From Promethearchaeota archaeon (GTDB lineage: Archaea; Asgardarchaeota; Lokiarchaeia; Sigynarchaeales; SOKP01), in the NCBI GenBank assembly GCA_016839905.1, contig JAEOTJ010000144.1:1-23903 (forward strand): DNA of 23,903 nucleotides. Direction: 5' to 3'. Positions 15,706 through 23,707 of this stretch are shown here, one piece after another. Position 1 is the stretch's first letter; each line of letters begins with the position of its first letter. The position numbers were made by a program, and so were the translations under genes. The notes under the pieces are model-generated. The model was not told the DNA's origin, did not search any database, and saw only the letters and a list, made by a program, of their open reading frames with translations.

Positions 15706-18117
15706 TTAATCGATAAAACACATCAAATCCTTTTGAGTTGAATTTCGGTTAAGATCAGGTTTCAATAATTCTTCAAGTCCAGGAAACTCGAATGGGAATA
15801 TGTTTTCAAATGCTCTCTTTAGCAGTTCAATGTATTTCTTTTTATCGTACTTATGTTTTTTAGCATCATATAAATCTGAAAGAATAACCTTTCTTTCAGG
15901 GAAGTCTGGATCTGCTTCTGCATTTAGAATAATATAGCGTACATTCTTGCCTGCAGATGCAATGACGCCCGACCTTTCCAGTTGTCTGGCAGCAACCGCT
16001 TGATACGAATTTACCTTATACTGTGATGGTTTTCGAGAAATTTTCTGTCGAATAGTGAGCTCATCTCTTGAGATTTTTCCCGTTTTGATCCGGTCAACAT
16101 ATTCATAAAGGCGTTTCTTTGCTTCAGGCACTTTTTCCATGAATTCTTCTACCGACTTCACGCCTTGAAACACATCAATAAACGCATATTGAGCATCCTT
16201 AATTATCTTTGGTATATCCCTGCGCCTCACTTCAATTCCCCTTACCTTTGCTTCGCCATCTCTCTTAATACCCCAATAGTGGTTTAGCGTTGGTATATCA
16301 GGTTCAGCTTGGGAAGGAAGAAACACAATGAAATTAAAAAACCCATCCCAACTCATATGGATACTCGTTTGCTCAGTAATTTCATCGGCAATTTTTCGAG
16401 ACACTTTCTCAAATTCTTCTGAAGTTCTTCCCAAAGTGTCTTGAAGCCACATTGAATCGACGATACCATGAATCACACGACAGCCATAGGCATCAGCAAT
16501 TTCAGCAGCACGCATTAGAAACTCCCGAGCAAACGCACAGACCGTCTGATGCGCCTCTATTTTTCCAAAACGAGCGTTTTTAAAACCAAGATAGCCAAAA
16601 CTCACGACAAGAACCCATTTTAGGGCTATATCTGTGAATTTGTATCTCAAGTCTCCAGTTTTTCTTACGTGTTCCTTACATTTTAATCTTTTTGTCAGGG
16701 GCAGGCTTATTGCTTTCGAGATGATTCCTTGCCTCTTGGAACAAATATGAAAGTCTAACCCAGGAACCTTTATTCCTGTACCATCTTCCTTACAACACTT
16801 ACAATTTAAAGTCTCAGAAGAAATGTTGAAGTTTGTCATCAATGAGGGATACATTGAAGAGAAATCTAATTCTACGACTTGATCATAGACTCCTATTAAC
16901 GGTTCGAAGATATGGCCTCCTCGATCGCCTCTGATTAGGTCGATGCCACTTCTGAACCCCTCTGGATTTTTTTTGAAAGGAGGGATCAAATGATCAAGTT
17001 GGTATGCATAATAGAATTGTATTGATTGAAGTGCACCTCCAATTGTTACGCGGCATAGCCTCTGTAGCGGCACTCGAGACACCCGGGCAACTTCAATCAC
17101 TCCAGGAATGTTTCCTTCGCTAAAATGCAGGCTTCCATAGGCGGTCGTGTCCAAATGAAATCGGCCAGTAAAATAGACTTGTGTTTTTGAACGTCGCATG
17201 ATGATTCCATATGACATGTAATGATCAGATCCTCCCGAAAGATCAAAAATGCAGTTCCTTAGGGGCGTTTTATCCCGGGAAAAATAAAGGTCCCTCGATA
17301 TACGATTGATTGATGCTCGAGCCGCCAAGTAAGGAAAAGTAAATTCATCGCCCCCGTGTGTTAGAATAATATCAGGATCCAGTTTTTCAATTATTTTACT
17401 AATTGTTTTTAGATTCTCAACCTCGTCAGCTTTATCAATAAGAATTTTTCTTTTTTTCACACCATCGGCGCGAGGAATATCACTATTTTCGTCTTTTTCA
17501 ACGATGCTGATTTCAGCATACGCAAGAGGGTCATTAAAATATGGTATTAACCCACGCTGCTGGATTTTAATATCTAACCATACTGCCTTCAGAGGAGGTA
17601 AGTCGTAAAATAATTCTTCATTATCATCTTTCAAATCTAAAGAAATTAAATGCATGATGCTGTCGTTATCATTCTTGCTCTTTTCAATTTTGACCTTGAA
17701 GTTGCAAAAAGACATTGGAAACAAATCATTCACATAGAAGTACATCTGAGAGATTGGAAGATCCGTATTATAGAGCGTGAATAGGTCTATCTTGTCAATC
17801 TCTTCAATTGTTTTCTTAAAGACAGAAGGTTTTATAACAGAAACTCCAAATATTTTCGTTTTTTCATGATCCTCCAACTTGACGTACTTTTCGCAAATTC
17901 TAACGCTTTTTACATTTGGATTTGCCTTTACAATATATTTTAGCCTTTTCAAGTCATTTCCATTTTCTTTTTTCGGCACAGCAAAAAATTCGGGGTAAAA
18001 TTCTTGATAAATTTTTACGATTTTCCTTTCTTTTATTGTTTTCACCCAGAAAATGACTCCATCACTAAAAGTAGAGACATCTAAAAGCCACCCATCAAAT
18101 TTTTTTTGACAATCCAA
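15706..18117 (-). CDS. Family B DNA polymerase, PolB2 type
   Basis: This is an 803-residue family B polymerase. Motif A is intact (DFSSMYPSLM, D418). Motif B is KWVLVVSFGYLG from K500. Motif C reads HGIVDSMW, keeping D554 but with V553-1 positions lacking the first aspartate of the usual DTDS. The exonuclease looks dead: Exo I reads LDIK (D182, with K184 replacing the usual E) and Exo II reads DEFTFPYL with T260 where the catalytic D belongs. These changes, with the FEP and TIGGALQS blocks before motif A, mark the PolB2 group. PolB2 (Dpo2) has been linked in Sulfolobales to damage-induced lesion bypass. C439, C441, C442, C459 and C480 may bind metal. A TTG start directly follows the stop of the upstream small gene, so the two are translationally linked. 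G+C content is about 40 percent in sampled lines, well above its neighbours. Confidence 0.9.
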   Translation of the reverse strand: MDCQKKFDGWLLDVSTFSDGVIFWVKTIKERKIVKIYQEFYPEFFAVPKKENGNDLKRLKYIVKANPNVKSVRICEKYVKLEDHEKTKIFGVSVIKPSVFKKTIEEIDKIDLFTLYNTDLPISQMYFYVNDLFPMSFCNFKVKIEKSKNDNDSIMHLISLDLKDDNEELFYDLPPLKAVWLDIKIQQRGLIPYFNDPLAYAEISIVEKDENSDIPRADGVKKRKILIDKADEVENLKTISKIIEKLDPDIILTHGGDEFTFPYLAARASINRISRDLYFSRDKTPLRNCIFDLSGGSDHYMSYGIIMRRSKTQVYFTGRFHLDTTAYGSLHFSEGNIPGVIEVARVSRVPLQRLCRVTIGGALQSIQFYYAYQLDHLIPPFKKNPEGFRSGIDLIRGDRGGHIFEPLIGVYDQVVELDFSSMYPSLMTNFNISSETLNCKCCKEDGTGIKVPGLDFHICSKRQGIISKAISLPLTKRLKCKEHVRKTGDLRYKFTDIALKWVLVVSFGYLGFKNARFGKIEAHQTVCAFAREFLMRAAEIADAYGCRVIHGIVDSMWLQDTLGRTSEEFEKVSRKIADEITEQTSIHMSWDGFFNFIVFLPSQAEPDIPTLNHYWGIKRDGEAKVRGIEVRRRDIPKIIKDAQYAFIDVFQGVKSVEEFMEKVPEAKKRLYEYVDRIKTGKISRDELTIRQKISRKPSQYKVNSYQAVAARQLERSGVIASAGKNVRYIILNAEADPDFPERKVILSDLYDAKKHKYDKKKYIELLKRAFENIFPFEFPGLEELLKPDLNRNSTQKDLMCFID

Positions 18118-18387
18118 TTATTTTTCTTCCCGCAGATTTTCTAATTTTTCAACTTTTTGTTCAAGTCTCTTGATTTTTTTCTCTTGCTCAATCGCAATAG
18201 AAATGAAAAGTATTTCTGAAAGCATGGGACGGGCACTCATACTACCAGCATCAGCGTGAATACGAGCAAAATTCATCAATTTATTGAAGACTTTTTGTTC
18301 CTCCGGACGGAGTGCCCTTTTAAAGTCTTTCCAACTTTCTATTTCATGTTCTAGTGCAGGTCTAAAAGAAGGTACTGTTCTACCTAT
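18118..18387 (-). CDS. Small PolB2-associated protein
   Basis: This protein of 89 residues begins (M)GRTVPSFRPALEHEIESW and has a C-terminal coiled coil (IEQEKKIKRLEQKVEKLENL). As I recall, haloarchaea encode similar proteins, starting MGRTNPTYR, next to PolB2. An ATG at 18426 would add MFFGVLNKKKVIY, which the family lacks. The better start is ATA18387, with Shine-Dalgarno GGTG (18397-18394) exactly six bases ahead; AAGGTGAT is a strong match. The stop touches the PolB2 start, so the two are coexpressed. Its role is unknown; it may be a subunit or recruitment factor for the polymerase. Family knowledge is recalled, not checked. G+C is about 45 percent in a sampled line, like PolB2. Confidence 0.8.
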   Translation of the reverse strand: MGRTVPSFRPALEHEIESWKDFKRALRPEEQKVFNKLMNFARIHADAGSMSARPMLSEILFISIAIEQEKKIKRLEQKVEKLENLREEK

Positions 18388-18397
18388 ATATATCACC
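18385..18397 (-). promoter_or_regulatory. Shine-Dalgarno GGTG six bases before an ATA start
   Basis: On the minus strand GGTG (18397-18394) is followed by ATATAT and then ATA (18387-18385). The spacing is the same as in the AbrB-PhoU, DapL-like and arsenate reductase genes. Confidence 0.5.
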
Positions 18398-18528
18398 TTT
18401 TTCTTGTTTAAAACACCAAAAAACATAGTATTTAATGAGATTAAAAAGAAAATACATCACAAATTTTCTGATTTAATGAAGATTTTTAAGGTGTTTTCAA
18501 ATCTGATCTTGACTTTAGAAAGATTATA

Positions 18529-19791
18529 TTAAGATTTTTTCTTACTTTTTTTTGGTTTCTTTTTACCCTTGAATAAATCAAGATATTGTGATGCTAATTC
18601 AAGTGAAATCTCTTCAGTAGAGGCTTTAGAGTCATATACCCTTTTTATTTTAGAATATGAGGTTTCAGGAAAGTTCAAGGAATACTCTATTTTAGTTAAA
18701 AGTACGGTCCAGCTTCGATTTTTTTCATCCTGTATTTCAGATATAATCCTCAAATCCTTTAGTATATCCATTATCTCAAGTACATTGGCCCAAGGACTTA
18801 AAATTTTAGGAATCTTATCTGTTGGATAAAAATTATTGTTAAATAATGTAATAAAATCATAAACGTCGGGATTTAAGAGTAATAACGCTAATCCCTTAGT
18901 TTCTTCAATTGTTTGGTTATAGGGATCATAATTAGAAAAAAATTCATTTACTTTCTCTTCATAAACTTTAAATAATCCATTTTCATATTTTTTTATTCTA
19001 TTCATAAGAAGATTATTCTTTACTCTTATTAATTTAATATCATTTAGTAAAGTGAGAAATTTACCCTGGTGTTTAATGGTAAGAGTTCCTTTGTCTTTTT
19101 CTCCTTTTAACCATATGGTTTTAACTAAATTTAAATCAATAAATGGGTCTAATAAGATATCAAAGAAAGGATTTGGAGTTATTAATTTGATTATCTTTTT
19201 TAGATCTCTTTCCGAAACAGGATGATCACGCAATATTTCTAGGATTTTTAGTCTTTCATCACGAATGAATATGAGTGCAGCTTTTTGAAGCAGATCTAAA
19301 TTTGAAAATCTTTCAACCTGAAAGAGCGTAAATTTTAATTCGTCTAAGATTCCTTCATTTACTTTTTCTATTAAAGAAATCTTTTTGGCATTAATTGCTT
19401 TAATATATTGTATAAATAAATTTTCTAATTTTTTAGTCATTCTGTTAATTATATCCTCAAAAATTTCAATTCTATCATCTAAATCAAAAATGGATAGACT
19501 AATAAATTGATGCTCATCCAGTTCTTGTCTAAAGGAAGCAAATGCTCGAAAAGGTGTTTCCATTAATCTTAAAAAACAGGATCTGCTAAATTCACCATAT
19601 CCTGAGGATATTTTACTTGTAAGGAGGCTAAGAATGGCATATAGATCATTATATGTAATTAAATCACCATAATCATCTCTTTTATATTTTTCCATATCAG
19701 AGAAAACAGATTGGATTAGTCTCATCTCAGGAGTGATTGTTTCCTCCATTAAATTTAATTCAAATTTAAAAACCAATATTGCTTGAAGCAT
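18529..19791 (-). CDS. Helical protein with internal winged-helix-like region, function unknown
   Basis: This protein of 420 residues is rich in helix and charge and ends in a lysine tail (KGKKKPKKSKKKS). Around residues 180-260 the run LKILEILRDHPVSERDLKKI, then a middle helix, then GEKDKGTLTIKHQGKFL looks like a winged helix. There is no enzymatic motif or membrane segment. AGAAGGTTAAG precedes ATG19791; a second in-frame ATG at 19749 (MEETITPEMR) lacks a ribosome site. G+C is only about 25 percent in a sampled line, in contrast to the genes on both sides, so it may not belong historically to the PolB2 set even though it lies on the same strand. No family is recognised; it may be restricted to Asgard archaea, which is a guess. 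Confidence 0.7.
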   Translation of the reverse strand: MLQAILVFKFELNLMEETITPEMRLIQSVFSDMEKYKRDDYGDLITYNDLYAILSLLTSKISSGYGEFSRSCFLRLMETPFRAFASFRQELDEHQFISLSIFDLDDRIEIFEDIINRMTKKLENLFIQYIKAINAKKISLIEKVNEGILDELKFTLFQVERFSNLDLLQKAALIFIRDERLKILEILRDHPVSERDLKKIIKLITPNPFFDILLDPFIDLNLVKTIWLKGEKDKGTLTIKHQGKFLTLLNDIKLIRVKNNLLMNRIKKYENGLFKVYEEKVNEFFSNYDPYNQTIEETKGLALLLLNPDVYDFITLFNNNFYPTDKIPKILSPWANVLEIMDILKDLRIISEIQDEKNRSWTVLLTKIEYSLNFPETSYSKIKRVYDSKASTEEISLELASQYLDLFKGKKKPKKSKKKS

Positions 19792-19916
19792 AAGCTTAAC
19801 CTTCTAGATAAATTTAGATTGATTATTTTATAGATTAAGAGTAATATCATTCTATTAAAAATCTATTTTAAAAGAAAAAATAAAAATTATTATTATTTTT
19901 CAACCCACTAGAGAGA

Positions 19917-20668
19917 TTAGAACCAGCAATCTAATGTGGTATTTTTCGAGGGATTTGACAGTTTTCTCTTGGGTTTGAGGGGTTTCCATTTTAAAAGTCG
20001 GTTTTCAGGTAAGAATGGATGTTGGACAAGTAAGTATTCCGTGTAGCGCTCATCATCATTTATTAAAACTAGCACATTCCCAAAATGAGAAAGAATTTTT
20101 CCTCCTTTAGGCTTGAAGGAGGAATGCTCGTTTAATGGAGCAGTTACAATGATTAAAGGTTTAGTTTTTGAAAGCATCTTTTTAATACCATTTGTAGCTC
20201 TTAATATGTCTTCGAAAGTCTGTTTTTCATAATTTTGAAGCAGGGTAGTAATTCCTGAGATCAATACAACTTTTACATCTTCAAGAGTGGAAAGTTTGTG
20301 TTCCAACAATTCAACCATCTGATCCCAAGTGAAAGCACGAGCTATAATGATGTTTTCTAAGACTTTTCGAGGTGATAGACGTTGGGTTACGGCAAATTTA
20401 CTTATATTGTAAGGATTAAAGCGATTATTCCCATCAACAAATGCAACTCTGAACCCTTCTCCAAGCCCCCCATTATCAAAAGACTTTTGTGCGATAACAG
20501 CAGTTGTCAGCAAAACGTTTGTGGTTTTTTTTTATCTCCGTATATTAAATAGACTATATCACGATGGAGCCCTCCAGATAGCAACTCATCTAGCTTAGAA
20601 TCTCCACTTGAAATGAGAGGAACTCGATTATTCTTTTCAAATACTCTGAACCCAGAATCAAATAGCAT
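19917..20668 (-). pseudogene. RadA/RecA-family paralog with degenerate Walker A, frameshifted in an A9 run
   Basis: ATG20668 begins MLFDSGFRVFEKNNRVPLIS, then SSGDSKLDELLSGGLHRDIV and YLIYGDKK, matching the start of the RadA core (LSTGSKALDELLGGGIETGS, then YGE). At the A9 run (T9 at 20525-20533 on the plus strand) the frame breaks. One added A restores KTTNVLLTTAVIAQ, then VAFVDGNNRFNPYNISKFAV, RKVLENIIIARAFTWDQMVE, and a Walker B strand VKVVLISGI; the stop is at 19917. The restored protein is about 250 residues. Even when restored, Walker A reads YGDKKKTTN instead of GxxGxGKT, so ATP binding is doubtful. It could be expressed by slippage, be broken, or reflect an assembly error. It heads the minus-strand PolB2 set and shares its higher G+C. 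The downstream frame alone (from 20513) would lack the P-loop. Confidence 0.75.
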
Positions 20669-20994
20669 CAATATTTATATTGATCTGTAAATCTAAAAAG
20701 GGTGATACGCCGACAATTTTCTGATCTTTGTAAATTATGTATTTAAATATAGGAAAAGAATTTCATTACTTTAAAAGGGGATTTCTTTTAAAAGAAAGGC
20801 GATTTCGTAGGGATAGAGAGAGGAGAGTAAAAGTAAATGTAGAAATCAGTGTTATTTTAATCTTTATGGGGGTCCGACATAAATCGATAAAAATCTTTAT
20901 TATCAGAGATAATTTTTAAAATATTAGAAATTAAGTTATATATTCATAAAATAATTATAAATAATTAATTATAAAAAAAAACTCTTGATTAAAG
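20669..20994. other. Intergenic region, no gene supported
   Basis: This is a 326-base gap between the divergent RadA paralog and the small membrane protein. It holds a perfect palindrome TTCTTTTAAAAGAA (20784-20797 region) and a hairpin ATTATC-AGA-GATAAT followed by T5 near 20900-20918, possibly a terminator. A 60-codon frame here is composition-driven and has no family look. The promoters of both flanking genes must lie here. Confidence 0.45.
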
Positions 20995-21396
20995 ATGTTA
21001 TTTCAATTTGTTAATGAAAACTGGCAACAACCACTGGGTAATCTTGACTATATGATATTACTTCTAATTTTCTACCTGATATTTCTATTAATCATAACAA
21101 TATTTCTTAAAATTGCTTTAGGAATGGTTGATAATGCTAAACACACTGAATTTGGAAATGTATTTATCACTTCGCTTGTTATAACTATAATATGGTTACT
21201 TCTAGGAATATTTTTACTACCATTAACGGCATTTATAGTAGGATTAATATTAATGTGGATTATTATTAGCATACGTCATGATACAGGTTTTGCAACCGCT
21301 ATTGGAGTCACAGTAATCGCCTTGATTCTATACATTATTGTTATTATATTACTTGGGATTTTATTTCATATCACTATTGTACAATTACCCTTTTAA
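20995..21396 (+). CDS. Small polytopic membrane protein, function unknown
   Basis: This protein of 133 residues has four hydrophobic segments: about 17-43 (DYMILLLIFYLIFLLIITIF), 56-76, 78-93 and 100-128. Short polar loops include DNAKHTEFGN and RHDTGFAT. There is no cleavable signal; the first helix begins after a short polar N terminus. No enzymatic or transporter motif is visible. TTGATTAAAG precedes ATG20995. A 12-base T run directly follows the stop, so it is probably transcribed alone. It could be a small Asgard-specific integral membrane protein; I do not recognise a family. Confidence 0.7.
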   Translation: MLFQFVNENWQQPLGNLDYMILLLIFYLIFLLIITIFLKIALGMVDNAKHTEFGNVFITSLVITIIWLLLGIFLLPLTAFIVGLILMWIIISIRHDTGFATAIGVTVIALILYIIVIILLGILFHITIVQLPF

Positions 21397-21417
21397 TTTT
21401 TTTTTTTTATCTTTTTT
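21397..21417 (+). terminator. T-rich archaeal terminator
   Basis: T12 (21397-21408) and T6 (21412-21417) follow the stop codon directly, the usual oligo-T signal that ends archaeal transcripts. Confidence 0.6.
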
Positions 21418-21516
21418 CTAATAACAATAAGTAATTCATTATTTTTTTCTTAATTAAAATAAATATAAAATTAATAAAAATGAATAAATAATATCAATTG
21501 AGATTAATGGGATAAA

Positions 21517-22143
21517 ATGTATACCTGGTTTTATATTTTCGTCCTTGGAATAATTATAATTTTGCCTCTTTACTTTTTATCATTAGAACATATTAAATTA
21601 GATGAGAAATATGGAAAAGAAAGAGGAAAAAAAATTAGTGCGATTTTTGGTATTATTTCTGGATGGTCATTTTTCTTGTTTTGGTTTGGAATATGGATTT
21701 CTCCTCAACCAAGATTTTTTTTACCATTATTCCATATTACCCTTACAATTCCATTTCTAAATGTTGATATATACTTATTCAACTTAATAATTTCAATCCC
21801 TTTCATTATATTATCATTTTGGTTTGGAATAGTTGGTGTAAAAGGAACAACTCTTGAAACAGCTGAAACTCATAGAGCAAAAGAGATTGTCGATGATGGG
21901 ATTTATTCCATAATTAGACATCCGCAATATCTTGGAGGATTAATTGGTCATATTGGAATTACAGTTTTGTTATCAGCATTATATTCTTTAATTTTTTTCC
22001 CATTTATGGTTTTAATTATATATTTTATCTCAAAAAAGGAAGAGAAAGAGCTAATCAAGGATTTTGGTGAGGAATATGAAAAATATAGGAATAGAGTGCC
22101 AATGTTCATTCCAAGATTAAGAAGAACTAAAAAAGAAATTTAA
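21517..22143 (+). CDS. ICMT/PEMT-type integral membrane methyltransferase
   Basis: This protein of 208 residues has about five hydrophobic segments. The C-terminal half carries the family core: DDGIYSIIRHPQYLGGLIGH (127-145), the SAM and substrate site RHPxYxG, followed by a long helix, then KEEKELIKDFGEEYEKYRNR and VPMFIPR (194-200). This places it in the isoprenylcysteine carboxyl methyltransferase / phospholipid methyltransferase superfamily. Members methylate prenyl-cysteine, phosphatidylethanolamine or other lipid-linked groups at the membrane. The substrate is unknown here: no protein in the window ends in a CaaX box, and the nearby GTPase has no C-terminal cysteine. GGGAT precedes ATG21517. 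Its end overlaps the convergent sirtuin gene by four bases. Confidence 0.85.
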   Translation: MYTWFYIFVLGIIIILPLYFLSLEHIKLDEKYGKERGKKISAIFGIISGWSFFLFWFGIWISPQPRFFLPLFHITLTIPFLNVDIYLFNLIISIPFIILSFWFGIVGVKGTTLETAETHRAKEIVDDGIYSIIRHPQYLGGLIGHIGITVLLSALYSLIFFPFMVLIIYFISKKEEKELIKDFGEEYEKYRNRVPMFIPRLRRTKKEI

Positions 22144-22919
22144 TTTTTATTTTTAATTGTATTTACAACAATTTCCACAATTTCAGGAAGTACTTCTCCA
22201 ATTATTTTATGAATTACGACTTCAGCTTTAGAGTCCATGTGTGTTTCTTGAATATTAATAATGGCTATTTTTGCTCCCATAGATAATGCTTGGTCCGGAA
22301 AAAAAGCGACGGGATATACTAGCAATGAACTACCTAATATTATTAGAAGATCGCACCTTTTAATCATTTCATTAGCGTTCTTAATTACATCTGAATCTAA
22401 CATTTCGCCATAAAAGATGGCATTTGGTTTTAATAATCCATCACATTTTTCACATGAGGGTGATTTTTTCTCTCTTAAGAATTGATTTACCATCGTGGTT
22501 ATTGGATAGATTTTTCCACATCCCATGCAAATAGCTTCCCTAACGTTTCCATGTAATTCCACGATATTTTCAGTATGCGCTTTTTGATGCAATCCATCGA
22601 TGTTTTGGGTAAGAACGCCCATTAGTTTTTCAATTTTTTGTAATTTTCTTAAAGATTTATGACCCTTATTTGCTCTTGCTTTAAAAATCATTACTCCTAA
22701 TTCAAGCATAAAGTTAAGGTTTTTACTTGCGTTAGAAACATAACTATTAATATTTGCCAACTCGTTAGGATCCACTTTTGTCCAGATGCCGGTTTCAGGG
22801 CTCCTAAAGTCTGGGATCCCAGATTCTGTACTCATTCCAGCTCCAGTTAAAGCCAAAATATTTTCAGATTCGATAATAAGTTGAGCAAATTTTTCAATTT
22901 TTACCTTTAATTGTTCCAT
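22140..22919 (-). CDS. cobB: NAD-dependent protein deacylase, sirtuin family
   Basis: This 259-residue protein has all the sirtuin motifs: GAGMSTESGIPDFRS (26-40) binding NAD, TQNIDGLH (104-111), the catalytic H123 in ELHGNVRE, a four-cysteine zinc site (C131, C134, C156, C159), PNAIFYGE (165-172), and GSSLLVYP (196-203). It removes acetyl or longer acyl groups from lysine while consuming NAD. The tyrosine and arginine that mark SIRT5-like desuccinylases are not evident, so a deacetylase is likelier. There is no signal peptide, so it acts in the cytosol, possibly on Alba-like chromatin proteins (known for Sulfolobus, inferred here). ATG22919 has no clear ribosome site, so the mRNA may be leaderless. 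It is divergent from the GTPase gene across a 207-base gap. Confidence 0.93.
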   Translation of the reverse strand: MEQLKVKIEKFAQLIIESENILALTGAGMSTESGIPDFRSPETGIWTKVDPNELANINSYVSNASKNLNFMLELGVMIFKARANKGHKSLRKLQKIEKLMGVLTQNIDGLHQKAHTENIVELHGNVREAICMGCGKIYPITTMVNQFLREKKSPSCEKCDGLLKPNAIFYGEMLDSDVIKNANEMIKRCDLLIILGSSLLVYPVAFFPDQALSMGAKIAIINIQETHMDSKAEVVIHKIIGEVLPEIVEIVVNTIKNKN

Positions 22920-23050
22920 TTTATACTTAATTTAAATGAGAAATATTAAAAAAAAAATACTATATTTTTATTTATTGAATAGTATTATATTATTATAACT
23001 TTAAGAATAATAAAAAGTTATATTCTATTAACAAGATATTTTATGAAAAA

Positions 23051-23064
23051 TATAGAATATAGAG
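23051..23064 (-). promoter_or_regulatory. 14-base motif CTCTATATTCTATA, reversed, upstream of the GTPase
   Basis: The plus strand reads TATAGAATATAGAG, the exact reverse complement of the motif at 4018-4031 and 6729-6742. It lies about 63 bases before ATG23127, in the divergent gap shared with the sirtuin gene. Confidence 0.35.
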
Positions 23065-23126
23065 AAGTAAGATTCGGTTTGATATGAGTTTTTTAAGATT
23101 GGGTTAATTAAAACAAGGAATTCAAG

Positions 23127-23666
23127 ATGGCAAAAAATTTCATTTTTAAAATATGTGTTGTTGGAAATGGTGGGGTTGGAAAAACATCTATGGTCCTGCG
23201 TTATTGCGAAAATTCATTTAAAGAAAATTATCTCATGACTATCGGCTCGAACTTCTCAACTAAAGCCGTGGAATTGGCAGATTATCCAAATTATAACGTG
23301 AAGCTACAGATCTGGGATTTAGCAGGACAGAAGCATTTCAGCTTTGTCAGACCACCTTTCTACAGGGGTGCCAGCGCAATTATTTGGACGTTCGATCTGA
23401 CTCGGCGCAGCTCTTTCGTGGATTTGGCATTATGGAGAGAGGAGGTGGAAAAGGTCATAGGACTAAAAACAAGTGTCTTAGTAGGGAACAAACTCGATTT
23501 AGCTGAAGAAGGAGATAGAGAAGTCGGGACTAAAGATGGAGAGGCTTTAAAAACAGAATTAGGAAGTCTTAAATATTTCGAGGGAAGCGCCAAGGAGGGT
23601 ACTGCAATTGAATCAATTTTCACAGAACTTACTCTTGGAATTTTAAAAAACTCGGGTAAGATTTAA
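23127..23666 (+). CDS. Ras/Rab-like small GTPase
   Basis: This is a single G domain of 179 residues with all five motifs: P-loop GNGGVGKTS (13-21), switch I T38 in MTIGSNF, WDLAGQ (63-68), NKLD (121-124) and GSAK (153-156). It is closest in style to eukaryote-like Rab/Ras proteins common in Asgard archaea. There is no C-terminal cysteine or amphipathic tail (it ends LKNSGKI), so no prenyl anchor. It probably works as a GTP switch in the cytosol; partners are unknown. The codon region is clearly richer in G+C than its surroundings (about 50 percent in a sampled line), which may indicate recent acquisition or high expression. AAGGAATTC precedes ATG23127. A T8 run at 23700-23707 is a likely terminator. 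Confidence 0.93.
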   Translation: MAKNFIFKICVVGNGGVGKTSMVLRYCENSFKENYLMTIGSNFSTKAVELADYPNYNVKLQIWDLAGQKHFSFVRPPFYRGASAIIWTFDLTRRSSFVDLALWREEVEKVIGLKTSVLVGNKLDLAEEGDREVGTKDGEALKTELGSLKYFEGSAKEGTAIESIFTELTLGILKNSGKI

Positions 23667-23699
23667 AATCAATCTATAAAATGATCTTCATTATAATTA

Positions 23700-23707
23700 T
23701 TTTTTTT
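23700..23707 (+). terminator. T-rich archaeal terminator after the GTPase
   Basis: Eight T in a row lie 34 bases after the stop codon. No gene is seen between here and the window end at 23903. Confidence 0.45.

Noticed and set aside
18486..18503. Third copy of the AAGGTGTTTT leader
   Set aside because: It differs from the leader (TTTTCAAAT) and is followed by only about ten codons before a stop.
20699..20730. Possible box C/D-like RNA (GTGATAC ... CTGA)
   Set aside because: Too short, only one box pair, boxes imperfect.
20737..20919. Plus-strand frame of 60 codons in the gap before the small membrane protein
   Set aside because: Composition-driven residues, no ribosome site, no family look; it also overlaps a likely hairpin/T-run.
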